Assembly (NCBI GenBank): GCA_900315955.1
Contig: ONBC01000010.1
Location: 1 to 42,780 of the forward strand
Length of the DNA stretch: 42,780 nucleotides
DNA from: an uncultured Prevotella sp.
Lineage (GTDB): Bacteria > Bacteroidota > Bacteroidia > Bacteroidales > Bacteroidaceae
Direction: 5' to 3'
Of the stretch, positions 1-11,150 are shown piece after piece. The position numbers were made by a program, and so were the translations under genes. Position 1 is the first letter of the stretch, and each line of letters begins with the position of its first letter. The notes beneath the pieces are model-generated. The model was not told the origin of the DNA and ran no database searches. It was given only the letters and a program-made list of their open reading frames with translations.

Positions 1-645
1 AACATCGAGAACGGTCTCTCCTCGCGCGTCATTGTCAGTGAGATGCCCGACTCGGCTTTCGCGCCGATGCCCACCTTCCAAGACCGCCGGGACCGTGATA
101 CCCAGGCGATCCTAGATGCCGTCGGCACGCTGCGCGCCAAGCACGGCTATGTGGACACCCCACGGCTGCGCCGCGCCATCGCCCAGTGGGTCGAGGACAA
201 GCGCCAGCAGGCACTCCAGCGCATCGACCGCGTGATGGACACCTACCGCCGACGTGCCGCCGTCATCGGCATGCGCTGTGGCGTGGTGGCGTGCCTGCTG
301 TCGGGTGAGAAGGAGACGAAGCACGTCCTCGACTTTGCGCTGATGATGGCCGAATACGTCCTTCAGGAGCAGTGCCGACTCTTCGGTGATGTCCTCCGCA
401 AGCAGTATGCCGCCGACGCTGACGACACCCGCCGCAACTCGAAGAACCGCGCTGTCTTCGACCGCTTGGCCGACACCTTCACCTCTCACGACATCCTCGC
501 ACTGAAAAATGATGTCTCCGACGCCGCTGCCCGGATGATCATCAAGCGATGGCGTGAGGCGGGGTGGGTCGAGACACTGCCAAGACAAAAGGGCGACAAA
601 GGGCAAAGATACAAGAAGGTGAAGCATAACACCGTAACAGCGTAA
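1..645 (+). CDS. DUF3987 domain protein, C-terminal part (5' end outside window)
   Basis: The frame is open from base 1, so this is the C-terminal 214 residues of a longer protein; the first ATG, at 43, is internal. The opening residues (NGLSSRVIVSEMPDS) resemble the late part of DUF3987 proteins, primase/helicase-like proteins common on Bacteroidales prophages and integrated elements, often near VirE-N proteins. The tail (about residues 150-200) looks like a winged-helix region. GC is clearly higher than in the genes from 1.2 kb on, suggesting a different origin. It precedes the DUF5675 gene by 40 bases. The family call rests on this remembered resemblance; a precise function cannot be given. 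Confidence 0.6.
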   Translation, partial: NIENGLSSRVIVSEMPDSAFAPMPTFQDRRDRDTQAILDAVGTLRAKHGYVDTPRLRRAIAQWVEDKRQQALQRIDRVMDTYRRRAAVIGMRCGVVACLLSGEKETKHVLDFALMMAEYVLQEQCRLFGDVLRKQYAADADDTRRNSKNRAVFDRLADTFTSHDILALKNDVSDAAARMIIKRWREAGWVETLPRQKGDKGQRYKKVKHNTVTA

Positions 646-685
646 CACCGTAACATTTATAGGTATTCAACTAAAACTGAAAGCT

Positions 686-1123
686 ATGATAGAACTCCAT
701 CTGAAACGCATCGCGAAGCGTCCGACCTACACCATCGGCCGCCTCAGCATCCGCCGCCGGGAGCGCGGCACGTTCACCCCGTGGAAATATTTCAGCGACA
801 CCCTCGAGCCCCACTGGGTCGACTTCCATCGCGGCGGCCGCAAGACCAAGGGCAAGACCGCCATCCCCGAAGGCCGTTACCCCGTGGTGGTGACGATGAG
901 CCCACGGTTCAAGCGCTGGCTTCCGCTGCTCGTCGGCGTGCCCCGCTACGAGGGCATCCGCATCCACAGCGGCAACACCGCCGCCGACACCGAGGGCTGC
1001 ATCCTCGTGGGCCGCAACACCGAGGTCGGCAAGGTCACCGACAGCCGCCGCACCCTCTACCGCCTCATGCAGTTCATCAGCCACCGCGACGAGGGCGAGC
1101 CCGTGTTCATCGAGATAGAATAA
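686..1123 (+). CDS. DUF5675 family protein
   Basis: A 145-residue protein. The central and C-terminal part carries the family signature, IRIHSGNTAADTEGCILVG (about residues 89-107), preceded by TAIPEGRYPVVV (about 57-68). The conserved His, Asp and Cys resemble L,D-transpeptidase-like or murein-acting folds, but catalysis is not established for the family. Such genes sit in Bacteroidales prophages and mobile cassettes, often where an amidase or lysozyme would be. It follows the DUF3987 gene on the same strand and shares its high GC, so the two probably belong to one cassette. There is no signal peptide. The start is the ATG after a short A/T-rich gap. Confidence 0.7.
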   Translation: MIELHLKRIAKRPTYTIGRLSIRRRERGTFTPWKYFSDTLEPHWVDFHRGGRKTKGKTAIPEGRYPVVVTMSPRFKRWLPLLVGVPRYEGIRIHSGNTAADTEGCILVGRNTEVGKVTDSRRTLYRLMQFISHRDEGEPVFIEIE

Positions 1124-1129
1124 AATTTT

Positions 1130-1178
1130 CCCCTGTTTTCGTCGTTGTGGACATCTGATCCGCAGGCGAAAACAGGGG
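1130..1178. repeat. 12-bp perfect inverted repeat after the DUF5675 gene
   Basis: The arms CCCCTGTTTTCG (1130-1141) and CGAAAACAGGGG (1167-1178) are perfect complements separated by 25 bases. The element lies in the 81-base gap between the convergent DUF5675 and C11 peptidase genes, exactly where the high-GC DNA ends. It could be a terminator (no clear T tract follows), an element end or an attachment site; the sequence does not decide. Confidence 0.5.
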
Positions 1179-1204
1179 ATTGCTGTCACTGGTTGTATCT
1201 TTTA

Positions 1205-2437
1205 TCAATGCGTCGCTTTCCACCACGCCGTCTTCTCTTTCCCCTTCAATGCCACACTGTTGATGCTCGGGTCGGAGATGGTGATACCGGAGAACTGCTT
1301 GATTTTGATGAATTTGCCACTGAACGGATACAATGCGGAATAAACGGAATCGGTATGCACGGTTGACTTCACAGCCGCTTGGAGATCCGCGCTGAAATCG
1401 TTCAGCATGTCGTTATTCTTGCACAGATGGACCACATAGTCTTTCATGTCGTAGAAGATGCTTTGGTCGAAGCCGTCCAACACCTGAAGACTGTCGAGCT
1501 GGGCGCTGTCAAACTTATAGGCTGTGTTTATGCGCCGCATCATCTCAGCCAGCTGATCCAGCTTCCGGCAGTCTATTACCGACAGCGTGCCGCAGGGAGG
1601 GTCATAATTGGAATAGAAATCGTTGAACGCGCTGGTAGCAGAGGCATAAGCCGGCGTTGCCGTGGCCAACGACGACCACATCGTCTGATAAGGCATGCCG
1701 ACAGCCATGATCTCAGAGGTTGAGCCAATCAGAAAATTGGTAACATCCTTGAGCTGATAAGCCGTTTCAACGTTGGCCATGTAGCAATCGTCGAACAGGA
1801 TGTATTGCATCTTCATGCCGGCATTGGCAATGCCCTGCTCCAAGGTCTCAATGTCCGTAGCGTAGTTGCCAAGATCGGAAACGCTGCCATAGAACCGGGT
1901 AGGGTAGTAAGGTACCTGCGCGCCCGCTTTCGCTTTGCCGGAAGAAGCCTGGCGGAACCGTGACTTAGCGTTATAAGGATAGTCGGTCCAGTCCTCTTTA
2001 TAGGTCCACCCCATGCCATGGCAGCCGATGATCATGCCATAGTTGAGCGCGAAGGCATTGCTTTTCACGTCGTTGAGGATCTGCGCTATGCCTTCCGCCG
2101 TCGTGTAAAGATTGCCGGAATAGGTTTTGAGCTTCGTGTGCTGTATCTCCTTGTTTACCAAGGTTATCTCATAGAGTTCAGACTCGGAGGACGACTTGCT
2201 CAGAAAGACGACCACACGGTTGCTCATGCTGCCTGTCTTCTTGATGGCACCCTCTATGCTGTCGAGATTCTGCTGGAAATAAGAATACAAGCCTCTGTCT
2301 GACGCTGATCCCGACCATGGCATAAAAACAATGGTGGTCTGTTGGTTGATGCTGGTGACATCCTCCGCTTCTTCCGTACAGGAAGAGAAGGACATTATTA
2401 TAATCAGCAGATAGAAAAGATACAGTATACGTTTCAT
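1205..2437 (-). CDS. Clostripain-like (peptidase C11) lipoprotein
   Basis: A 410-residue predicted surface lipoprotein. A hydrophobic signal peptide ends in a lipobox at Cys20 (SFSSC). The C11 catalytic pair is visible: His140 in GCHGMGW and Cys218 in FDDCYMANVE. C11 peptidases are cysteine endopeptidases that usually cleave after Arg or Lys; gut and oral Bacteroidales carry many secreted members, and substrate cannot be told from sequence. It lies downstream of valS on the same strand, separated by a strong hairpin with a T tract, so it is probably transcribed separately, though no clear -7 box was seen in the short gap. Length and both catalytic residues indicate an intact gene. Confidence 0.88.
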   Translation of the reverse strand: MKRILYLFYLLIIIMSFSSCTEEAEDVTSINQQTTIVFMPWSGSASDRGLYSYFQQNLDSIEGAIKKTGSMSNRVVVFLSKSSSESELYEITLVNKEIQHTKLKTYSGNLYTTAEGIAQILNDVKSNAFALNYGMIIGCHGMGWTYKEDWTDYPYNAKSRFRQASSGKAKAGAQVPYYPTRFYGSVSDLGNYATDIETLEQGIANAGMKMQYILFDDCYMANVETAYQLKDVTNFLIGSTSEIMAVGMPYQTMWSSLATATPAYASATSAFNDFYSNYDPPCGTLSVIDCRKLDQLAEMMRRINTAYKFDSAQLDSLQVLDGFDQSIFYDMKDYVVHLCKNNDMLNDFSADLQAAVKSTVHTDSVYSALYPFSGKFIKIKQFSGITISDPSINSVALKGKEKTAWWKATH

Positions 2438-2466
2438 TAGAAAGACATTATTTGCGATGCATGGAA

Positions 2467-2517
2467 CAAAAAAATATGGTGCACATGGTCGCTCTCTTGG
2501 GGGCGCCCACGTGCACC
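2467..2517 (-). terminator. Rho-independent terminator of valS
   Basis: Read on the minus strand, GGTGCAC and GTGCACC arms (2478-2517) form a stem of about 11 bp with one mismatch, followed by a run of T (complement of 2467-2477). It lies directly after the valS stop codon. Confidence 0.7.
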
Positions 2518-2523
2518 TTTATA

Positions 2524-5232
<2,709 letters not shown>

Positions 5233-5273
5233 GTATCTGTTTTTTCTTTGTGTTTATCTAAAGAATATCGGTG

Positions 5274-5281
5274 CAAAATTA
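5274..5281 (-). promoter_or_regulatory. valS promoter, -7 box
   Basis: TAATTTTG on the minus strand matches the Bacteroidota TAnnTTTG -7 consensus and lies about 40 bases before the valS start. It is divergent from the mazG promoter. Confidence 0.6.
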
Positions 5282-5303
5282 CTAATTTTCAACTTAAAAC
5301 CGC

Positions 5304-5311
5304 TAACTTTG
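5304..5311 (+). promoter_or_regulatory. mazG promoter, -7 box
   Basis: TAACTTTG lies only 11 bases before the first mazG ATG, so the transcript leader would be very short or absent. No convincing -33 TTTG is seen. Confidence 0.6.
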
Positions 5312-5322
5312 CATAAAAATAA

Positions 5323-6231
5323 ATGATAGTGATGCATACAAAAGAGGAGAAACTGAAAGCTTTTGAGCGACTGCTCGATGTCCAGGAGCGTCTGCGCAAG
5401 GAATGCCCGTGGGACAAGGCGCAGACTTTTGAGAGTTTGCGCCCCAATACCATCGAAGAGACTTTCGAGCTCTGCGACGCGCTGATGAAAGATGATCATG
5501 CAGAGATCTGCAAGGAGCTGGGCGACGTGATGGAGCACGTCATCCTCTATGCTGTGATGGGCTCGGAGACCGGCGATTTTGATATTGCGGATGTCTGTAA
5601 CCATCAGGCAGACAAGCTGATGTTCCGCCACGACTTCATCAACTGGTGTGGTTGGACGGTGAGCAATCCGGACATGGAGGTTGACAGCGAGGGACATGTC
5701 AACTATCGGCCAAACAGTTGTGAAACAAGCCGTGAAACATCAGAAACGGCCGATTCCACCGATCGTAAGCCCCAGTCCTCTACGCAGGTCGAGTCGTCCT
5801 GGGAGAAGCGCAAACGGTTGGAACGCGACGGCAACGAAACGGTCCTGAGCGGGGTGCCCGATGCGTTGCCTTCTATCATCAAGGCTTATCGCATTCAAGA
5901 TAAAGCGCGCAATGTAGGCTTCGACTGGAAAGAGCCGCACGATGTGTGGGCGAAGGTAAGGGAAGAGCTGGGTGAGTTAGAGGCTGAATTAGAGAAAGGT
6001 GACAAGAAACGTTCAACCATTGAGTTGGGCGACTTCATCTTCAGTATTATCAATGCCGCGCGGCTCTATCATCTCAATCCTGACAACGCGCTCGAGCATG
6101 CCAACCGCAAATTTATTTCGCGCTTTACCTATATAGAGCGGAAAGCGAACGAAGAAGGTAAGAATATCAAGGACTTGACGCTCGATGAAATGGACAAATA
6201 TTGGAATGAAGCCAAACTGAATGAAAAATAA
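5323..6231 (+). CDS. mazG: Nucleoside triphosphate pyrophosphohydrolase MazG
   Basis: A 302-residue all-alpha pyrophosphohydrolase that cleaves (d)NTPs to NMP and PPi (house-cleaning or stringent-response control). Two MazG domains are visible: the N-terminal one with NTIEETFELCDAL and ELGDVMEHV, the C-terminal one with VREELGELEAEL and ELGDFIFSIINAARL, which supply the acidic metal-binding residues. Between them is a Ser/Thr/Glu-rich, low-complexity stretch (roughly residues 130-155) that makes the protein longer than the usual 260-270 residues. A second in-frame ATG at 5332 could be the true start, because the -7 box ends only 11 bases before 5323. It begins a run with the lipoprotein gene and rnz. 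Confidence 0.93.
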   Translation: MIVMHTKEEKLKAFERLLDVQERLRKECPWDKAQTFESLRPNTIEETFELCDALMKDDHAEICKELGDVMEHVILYAVMGSETGDFDIADVCNHQADKLMFRHDFINWCGWTVSNPDMEVDSEGHVNYRPNSCETSRETSETADSTDRKPQSSTQVESSWEKRKRLERDGNETVLSGVPDALPSIIKAYRIQDKARNVGFDWKEPHDVWAKVREELGELEAELEKGDKKRSTIELGDFIFSIINAARLYHLNPDNALEHANRKFISRFTYIERKANEEGKNIKDLTLDEMDKYWNEAKLNEK

Positions 6232-6238
6232 CTATACT

Positions 6239-6808
6239 ATGAAAAGGAAACTATACTTTTTGGCAGCATTATTTTTGGCAGCGTCTTTCGCGTTGACCGG
6301 ATGCAAGAACAAGCCGCAGCCGCAGGAGACACCTACGGAAAAGATTGAAGATCAACAAGCTGAGCAAGACTCTACCATCTACGGCGTTTGCGGCGACGGC
6401 ACGATGATGCACACCCTGGAGCTTATCTCTGATGCCGGTGACACGCTGACGTTTGCCTTGCCCGACACCGAGGACGGTTCCAACCCCGTTGTCGGCGGAC
6501 TGCTTGCCGGTGACCGGCTCGCCGTGGTGAAAGGACCGGCTGTTGACGGAGAGGAAACGGCTAAGAAAGTGATCAATCTCACAACGCTGCAAGGAAAATG
6601 GACAAGTATCGACAAGAACTTTGAGATTCTTGAAGGGGGAGAGGTGAAGTCGAATGTGGAGGCTGAGAAAAATCCGTGGACAGCGTGGAAGATTCTCAAC
6701 GGCAAGCTGCTGCTCAACCGTGATACTTTCGAGATAGACAATATCGGCAGCGATTCGCTCGAATTGGAGAACCGCAACGGTATCTTCCTGTATAAGCGGG
6801 CAAAATGA
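6239..6808 (+). CDS. Lipoprotein with a C-terminal lipocalin-like domain
   Basis: About 189 residues. I chose the ATG at 6239, seven bases after the mazG stop, because it gives a clean lipoprotein signal (MKRKLYFLAALFLAASFALTGC); an upstream ATG at 6221 would overlap mazG. A Pro/Glu/Gln-rich linker follows the lipid-attachment Cys. The C-terminal half (GKWTSID... and ...LELENRNGIFLYKR) resembles the small lipocalin-like domains of Bacteroidota lipoproteins. Function is unknown. It sits tightly between mazG and rnz, one base before the rnz start, so the three are probably one transcript. Confidence 0.75.
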   Translation: MKRKLYFLAALFLAASFALTGCKNKPQPQETPTEKIEDQQAEQDSTIYGVCGDGTMMHTLELISDAGDTLTFALPDTEDGSNPVVGGLLAGDRLAVVKGPAVDGEETAKKVINLTTLQGKWTSIDKNFEILEGGEVKSNVEAEKNPWTAWKILNGKLLLNRDTFEIDNIGSDSLELENRNGIFLYKRAK

Positions 6809-6809
6809 C

Positions 6810-7736
6810 ATGGAACCGTTCAGCGTTCATATCTTAGGTTGTGGAAGCGCGCTGCCCACGCTGAAACATTTTGCCTCCTCGCAGGTGGTAGAGATTCGGG
6901 GAAAGTTCTTTATGATCGACTGTGGCGAGGGGACGCAGATTCAACTGCGCCGCTCTCATGTCGGTTTTACGAAGATCCAAGCCATCTTCATTTCGCATCT
7001 CCATGGGGATCATTGCTTCGGGCTCATCGGGCTGATCTCGACCTTTGGAATGCTCGGGCGAACGGCACCGCTGCACATCTACGCGCCGCAAGCGCTGAGG
7101 TCTCTGCTTGACGAACAGATGGAGCTTTTCTGCAACGGACTTGACTATCGCGTTGAGTTTCACGCAGTTGACACCACCAAACATAAGGTTATCTTTGAAG
7201 ACAGAAGTCTTACGGTAGAGAGCATTCCGCTCTCTCATCGCATTCCCTGCGCCGGTTTTCTCTTCCGCGAGAAACCTACGTTGCCACATATCCGCCGCGA
7301 CATGATCGACTGCTACGACATCCCCGTCTCTCAAATCAACAACATCAAAGCCGGTGCCGACTGGACAACGGAAGAAGGCGAGGTCATCCCCAATTCGCGG
7401 CTGGTGACACCTGCCGATCCTCCGCGGTCCTACGCTTATTGCTGCGACACGCGCTATATGCCCGCGCTTCATGAGATGGTGGAAGGTGTAAATATGCTTT
7501 ATCACGACTCGACTTACGACAGTTCCTGTGCCGACCGTGCCAAGCTCTATTATCATTCCACGTCGCAACAAGCGGCCATGGTGGCGCGCGACGCGCATGC
7601 CGGCACGCTGATTCTCGGTCATTTCAGTGCGCGCTACGATAACGAGTCAGCCATTCTCGACGAGGCGAAAGCGATCTTCCCCAACACGGTGCTGGCTGAT
7701 GAAGGAAAGGTCTTTGAGGTCGGCAAGCAACGATAA
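6810..7736 (+). CDS. rnz: Ribonuclease Z
   Basis: A 308-residue metallo-beta-lactamase-fold endonuclease that trims the 3' end of tRNA precursors. The zinc motif SHLHGDH is at residues 62-68, and downstream metal ligands sit in YCCDTRY, YHDSTY and ILGHFSARY. The N-terminus (HILGCGSALPTLKHFASSQ) is typical of bacterial RNase Z. Length and order of motifs match the family. It starts one base after the lipoprotein stop codon, indicating coupled translation. Confidence 0.95.
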   Translation: MEPFSVHILGCGSALPTLKHFASSQVVEIRGKFFMIDCGEGTQIQLRRSHVGFTKIQAIFISHLHGDHCFGLIGLISTFGMLGRTAPLHIYAPQALRSLLDEQMELFCNGLDYRVEFHAVDTTKHKVIFEDRSLTVESIPLSHRIPCAGFLFREKPTLPHIRRDMIDCYDIPVSQINNIKAGADWTTEEGEVIPNSRLVTPADPPRSYAYCCDTRYMPALHEMVEGVNMLYHDSTYDSSCADRAKLYYHSTSQQAAMVARDAHAGTLILGHFSARYDNESAILDEAKAIFPNTVLADEGKVFEVGKQR

Positions 7737-7781
7737 ATGGATGGTTCGTCAAAGAATTGATAAAAGAAGATTGACAAAACG

Positions 7782-7812
7782 TTTGCTGTATCAATAAAAA
7801 AGGTTAACTTTG
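7782..7812 (+). promoter_or_regulatory. Aminotransferase promoter (-33 and -7 boxes)
   Basis: TTTG at 7782-7785, a 19-base spacer and TAACTTTG at 7805-7812 match the Bacteroidota sigma-70-type promoter in both elements and spacing. It is the best-formed promoter in the window and lies 24 bases before the aminotransferase ATG. Confidence 0.75.
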
Positions 7813-7836
7813 CGTCTTGAATAAACATATCAGATA

Positions 7837-9048
7837 ATGCCTGAAATATCAGTTCGTGGCCTTGAGATGCCACAGTCGCCTATACGCAAGCTTGCTCCAT
7901 TGGCTGCCAAGGCCAAGGAGCGTGGCATCAAGGTTTATCACCTCAATATAGGCCAGCCCGATCTTCCCACCCCGCAGTGTGGTCTCGATGCTTTGAAACA
8001 TATCGACCGCAAGGTGTTGGAGTATTCGCCGTCGCAAGGTTATCTCTCTTATCGACAGAAGCTCGTCAAATATTACGCGAAATATAATATCAATGTCTCT
8101 CCCGATGAGATCATCATCACCTCGGGCGGCTCTGAGGCAGTGCTCTTCGCTTTCATGAGTTGTCTGAACCCCGGCGATGAGATCATCGTCCCGGAGCCTG
8201 CTTACGCCAACTACATGGCTTTCGCCATCTCCGCAGGTGCCAAGATACGGACCATTGCGACAACGATCGACGAAGGCTTCTCCTTGCCGAAAGTAGAGAA
8301 GTTTGAGGAGCTCATCAACGACAAGACGCGCGCCATCATGATCTGTAACCCCAACAACCCCACGGGTTACCTATATACGCGGCGCGAGATGAACCAGATC
8401 CGTGACCTCGTGAAGAAGTACGACCTGTATCTTTTCTCCGATGAGGTCTATCGCGAATATATCTACACGGGCAGTCCTTATATCAGTGCCATGCATCTGA
8501 AGGGCATTGAGAACAACGTCATCCTTATCGACTCTGTCTCCAAGCGCTATTCAGAATGTGGCATCCGTATCGGTGCCCTCATCACCCACAACAGTGAGGT
8601 GCGCAAGGCGGTGATGAAGTTTTGTCAGGCCCGGCTCTCTCCACCGCTTATCGGTCAGATCATTGCCGAGGCATCCCTCGATGCGCCGGAGGAGTACTAT
8701 CGCAACGTCTACGATGAGTATGTAGAGCGTCGTAAGTGTCTTATCGATGGGCTCAACCGCATCCCCGGTGTCTATTCGCCCATCCCGATGGGTGCGTTCT
8801 ATACCGTGGCTCAGCTCCCGGTAGACGACTCCGAGAAGTTCTGTCGCTGGTGCCTCGAAGAATTCAACTATGAGGGAGAGACGGTCATGATGGCTCCGGC
8901 TTCGGGCTTCTACACCACGCCCGGCGCCGGCATCAATCAGGTGCGTCTCGCTTATGTACTGAAGAAAGAAGACCTGAGAAGAGCGCTTGTCGTCCTTGGC
9001 AAGGCGCTTGAGGCTTATCCGGGGAAGACGGAGATCAAGACATTATAA
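7837..9048 (+). CDS. Class I/II PLP-dependent aminotransferase (aspartate aminotransferase-like)
   Basis: A 403-residue fold-type I transaminase. Visible signatures are NPNNPTG (171-177), the PLP-pyridine Asp in SDEVYRE (Asp202) and the Schiff-base lysine in SVSKRYSECGIRIG (Lys236). Its closest type is the bacterial aspartate or aromatic aminotransferase group; the preferred amino acid cannot be set from sequence, so no symbol is given. It has its own promoter and is followed two bases later by the permease gene, so the two may be co-transcribed by position only. Confidence 0.9.
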   Translation: MPEISVRGLEMPQSPIRKLAPLAAKAKERGIKVYHLNIGQPDLPTPQCGLDALKHIDRKVLEYSPSQGYLSYRQKLVKYYAKYNINVSPDEIIITSGGSEAVLFAFMSCLNPGDEIIVPEPAYANYMAFAISAGAKIRTIATTIDEGFSLPKVEKFEELINDKTRAIMICNPNNPTGYLYTRREMNQIRDLVKKYDLYLFSDEVYREYIYTGSPYISAMHLKGIENNVILIDSVSKRYSECGIRIGALITHNSEVRKAVMKFCQARLSPPLIGQIIAEASLDAPEEYYRNVYDEYVERRKCLIDGLNRIPGVYSPIPMGAFYTVAQLPVDDSEKFCRWCLEEFNYEGETVMMAPASGFYTTPGAGINQVRLAYVLKKEDLRRALVVLGKALEAYPGKTEIKTL

Positions 9049-9050
9049 TC

Positions 9051-10298
9051 ATGAATCTTCCACTTTTCATAGCAAAGAGAATATATGGTGACCAAGGTGA
9101 CAGACACAAAGTGTCGCGCCCTGCCATCACCATCGCTACAGCCGGAGTGGCTATCGGCCTGGCGGTGATGATCGTGTCCGTCTGTGTCGTGCTCGGCTTC
9201 AAGCATACGATACAAGGCAAGGTCATCGGTTTCGGCTCACACATCCAAGTGACTAACTTCGTTGCGCAGACGGAGACCGAGCAGTATCCGATAGCTGCCA
9301 GTGACAGTGTGATGGGCGCCATCCGCAATATCGGTGGCGTGAAGCACGCGGAGCGCTTTGCTTATAAGCAGGGTATTCTCAAGACCGACAGCAACTTCTT
9401 GGGCATCGTGCTTAAAGGCGTTGGACCGGAATGGGACTCTGCCTTCATCCATGAGAACATGGTGTCAGGCTCCATTCCTCGCTTCACCGACGAGGCCTCG
9501 TCGAGCAAGATCCTGATCTCGCAGACTATCGCCAATAAGCTGAATCTTAAACAGGGGCAGCGTGTCTTTGCTTATTTCATCGATAACAATGGCGTGCGTA
9601 TCCGCCGGTTCACGATCGCGGGTATCTATCAGACCAACCTCAGCCAGTACGATTCCTACATGGTCTTCGCGGATCTTTATTCGACCATAAAATTGAACGG
9701 ATGGAACCCAGACCAAGTGTCGGGTATCGAGGTGACGGTCAACGACTTCAACCAGGTCGATAACGTGGAACATCAGTTCATCAAGCAGATCAACAAGCGG
9801 ACGGATCACTACGGTGAGACTTACACTTCGCAGACCATCAAGGATATCAACCCACAGATCTTCCGCTGGCTCGACTTGCTCGACATGAATGTGTGGATCA
9901 TCCTTGCTCTGATGACAGCGGTAGCCGGTGTGACGATGATCTCCGGCCTGCTCATCATCATTCTTGAGCGCACCACGATGATCGGTATCCTAAAGGCGTT
10001 AGGGGCCCGCAACACGATGATCCGGCATCTCTTCCTGTGGTTCGCTACGTTTATCATTGGCAGAGGACTTATCATCGGCAATATCATCGGTTTGGGCGCT
10101 TGTTTCCTGCAGCAACACTTTGGTATTGTGAAGCTCGATCCCGCTACTTATTATGTGAATACGGTACCCATTGAGTTTAATGTCCCGTTGTTGATCCTGC
10201 TCAATGTAGCCACGCTCCTCATCAGTGTTCTTGTGCTGATCGGTCCGAGCTACCTCATCTCACATATCCATCCTGCGAAGAGCATGCGGTACGAGTAA
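9051..10298 (+). CDS. FtsX/LolC-LolE-type ABC transporter permease
   Basis: A 415-residue inner-membrane protein with the MacB/FtsX layout: one N-terminal membrane segment (about 22-48), a periplasmic domain of roughly 220 residues, then three C-terminal segments (about 273-304, 323-355, 375-400). The motif ERTTMIGILKALGARNTMIR before the third segment is the conserved FtsX-family coupling region. LolC/E proteins release lipoproteins toward LolA, a plausible role here, but no ATPase partner is adjacent. Its last 44 bases overlap the 3' end of the convergent coaW gene. Confidence 0.88.
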   Translation: MNLPLFIAKRIYGDQGDRHKVSRPAITIATAGVAIGLAVMIVSVCVVLGFKHTIQGKVIGFGSHIQVTNFVAQTETEQYPIAASDSVMGAIRNIGGVKHAERFAYKQGILKTDSNFLGIVLKGVGPEWDSAFIHENMVSGSIPRFTDEASSSKILISQTIANKLNLKQGQRVFAYFIDNNGVRIRRFTIAGIYQTNLSQYDSYMVFADLYSTIKLNGWNPDQVSGIEVTVNDFNQVDNVEHQFIKQINKRTDHYGETYTSQTIKDINPQIFRWLDLLDMNVWIILALMTAVAGVTMISGLLIIILERTTMIGILKALGARNTMIRHLFLWFATFIIGRGLIIGNIIGLGACFLQQHFGIVKLDPATYYVNTVPIEFNVPLLILLNVATLLISVLVLIGPSYLISHIHPAKSMRYE

Positions 10299-11103
10299 AG
10301 CACAGCGCCGCACCGATGGCCGTGCAGAACTCCGAGTATTTGGGAATGATGAAATGAACCTTGTAGAGCTTCTCCAGACCGGGGAACACGAGCTTGCATT
10401 GGGGCAGCAAGGTGAGGTTGCCGATGAGCACATACTCATGGATTCCAGAGTTGAGCGAGGCGAGGATGCAGCTGGAGCCAATCGTCTGGAGCACGGTCGT
10501 GATGATGCCGCATGCGATGTCCTCGCGTGCGGCATTGCTTTTCGCCTTGCCAAACAAGGAGGCGGTGGCGTGCTTCGGCAGACCCGGCAGCGGATTGGGT
10601 GAGATGTCGCCGATCTGCAGATCAATATTCGAGATGTCTCCCTGCATGGCGAGTGAGATGATCTGCTTCATGTCATCCGTCTTGAGGATGACACGGCTCA
10701 GGCCCGCCAATGTGCCACCTCCGAGGCCAATGCCTCCGATGTGCTTGATGTCATCACCGTCGCACTGAACCAGGCTTGTACCCGTTCCCATAGAAACTAC
10801 GATCATACGGTCCAGTCCCGTCTCATAGCGTGCACCCAAGCCGTCTGCTATAAACTCTTCCGCCTTGTCGGTAGGAAGTCCGTAGATGGGTTCGTTGACA
10901 TAAGCCGCTCCTACGCCTGTTATCATCACATGTTCTATTTCGCTGAGCGCTATCTGGTTGTCATACAGATATTTGCCGAATGCTCCGTAGAGAGAGGTCA
11001 CGGGGTCGGTGGCACGGATGCGGATGGGTGATACCACCACATGTTCGTCGTTGATACCTACAATCTTGGTGGTGCTGATGCCCACGTCTATTCCTATTAC
11101 CAT
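10255..11103 (-). CDS. coaW: Type II pantothenate kinase
   Basis: A 282-residue kinase that phosphorylates pantothenate, the first step of coenzyme A synthesis. It has the ASKHA fold: phosphate-1 loop in GIDVGISTTKIVGI at the N-terminus, a central VVSMGTGTSLV and GIGLGGGTLAGLS, and a late VLIGNL adenosine-motif region. I use the ATG at 11103, which starts directly at the beta strand of the fold; an upstream ATG at 11190 would add an unconvincing 29-residue tail and run into the B3/4 gene. It follows the B3/4 gene by 47 bases on the same strand. Its 3' end overlaps the permease gene. Confidence 0.9.
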   Translation of the reverse strand: MVIGIDVGISTTKIVGINDEHVVVSPIRIRATDPVTSLYGAFGKYLYDNQIALSEIEHVMITGVGAAYVNEPIYGLPTDKAEEFIADGLGARYETGLDRMIVVSMGTGTSLVQCDGDDIKHIGGIGLGGGTLAGLSRVILKTDDMKQIISLAMQGDISNIDLQIGDISPNPLPGLPKHATASLFGKAKSNAAREDIACGIITTVLQTIGSSCILASLNSGIHEYVLIGNLTLLPQCKLVFPGLEKLYKVHFIIPKYSEFCTAIGAALCFTRTACSSQDGYVR

Positions 11104-11150
11104 ATTTCTTGTTTTATATTTGTTTCTGTGTAGGGTGTGGCTCTGAAGAG

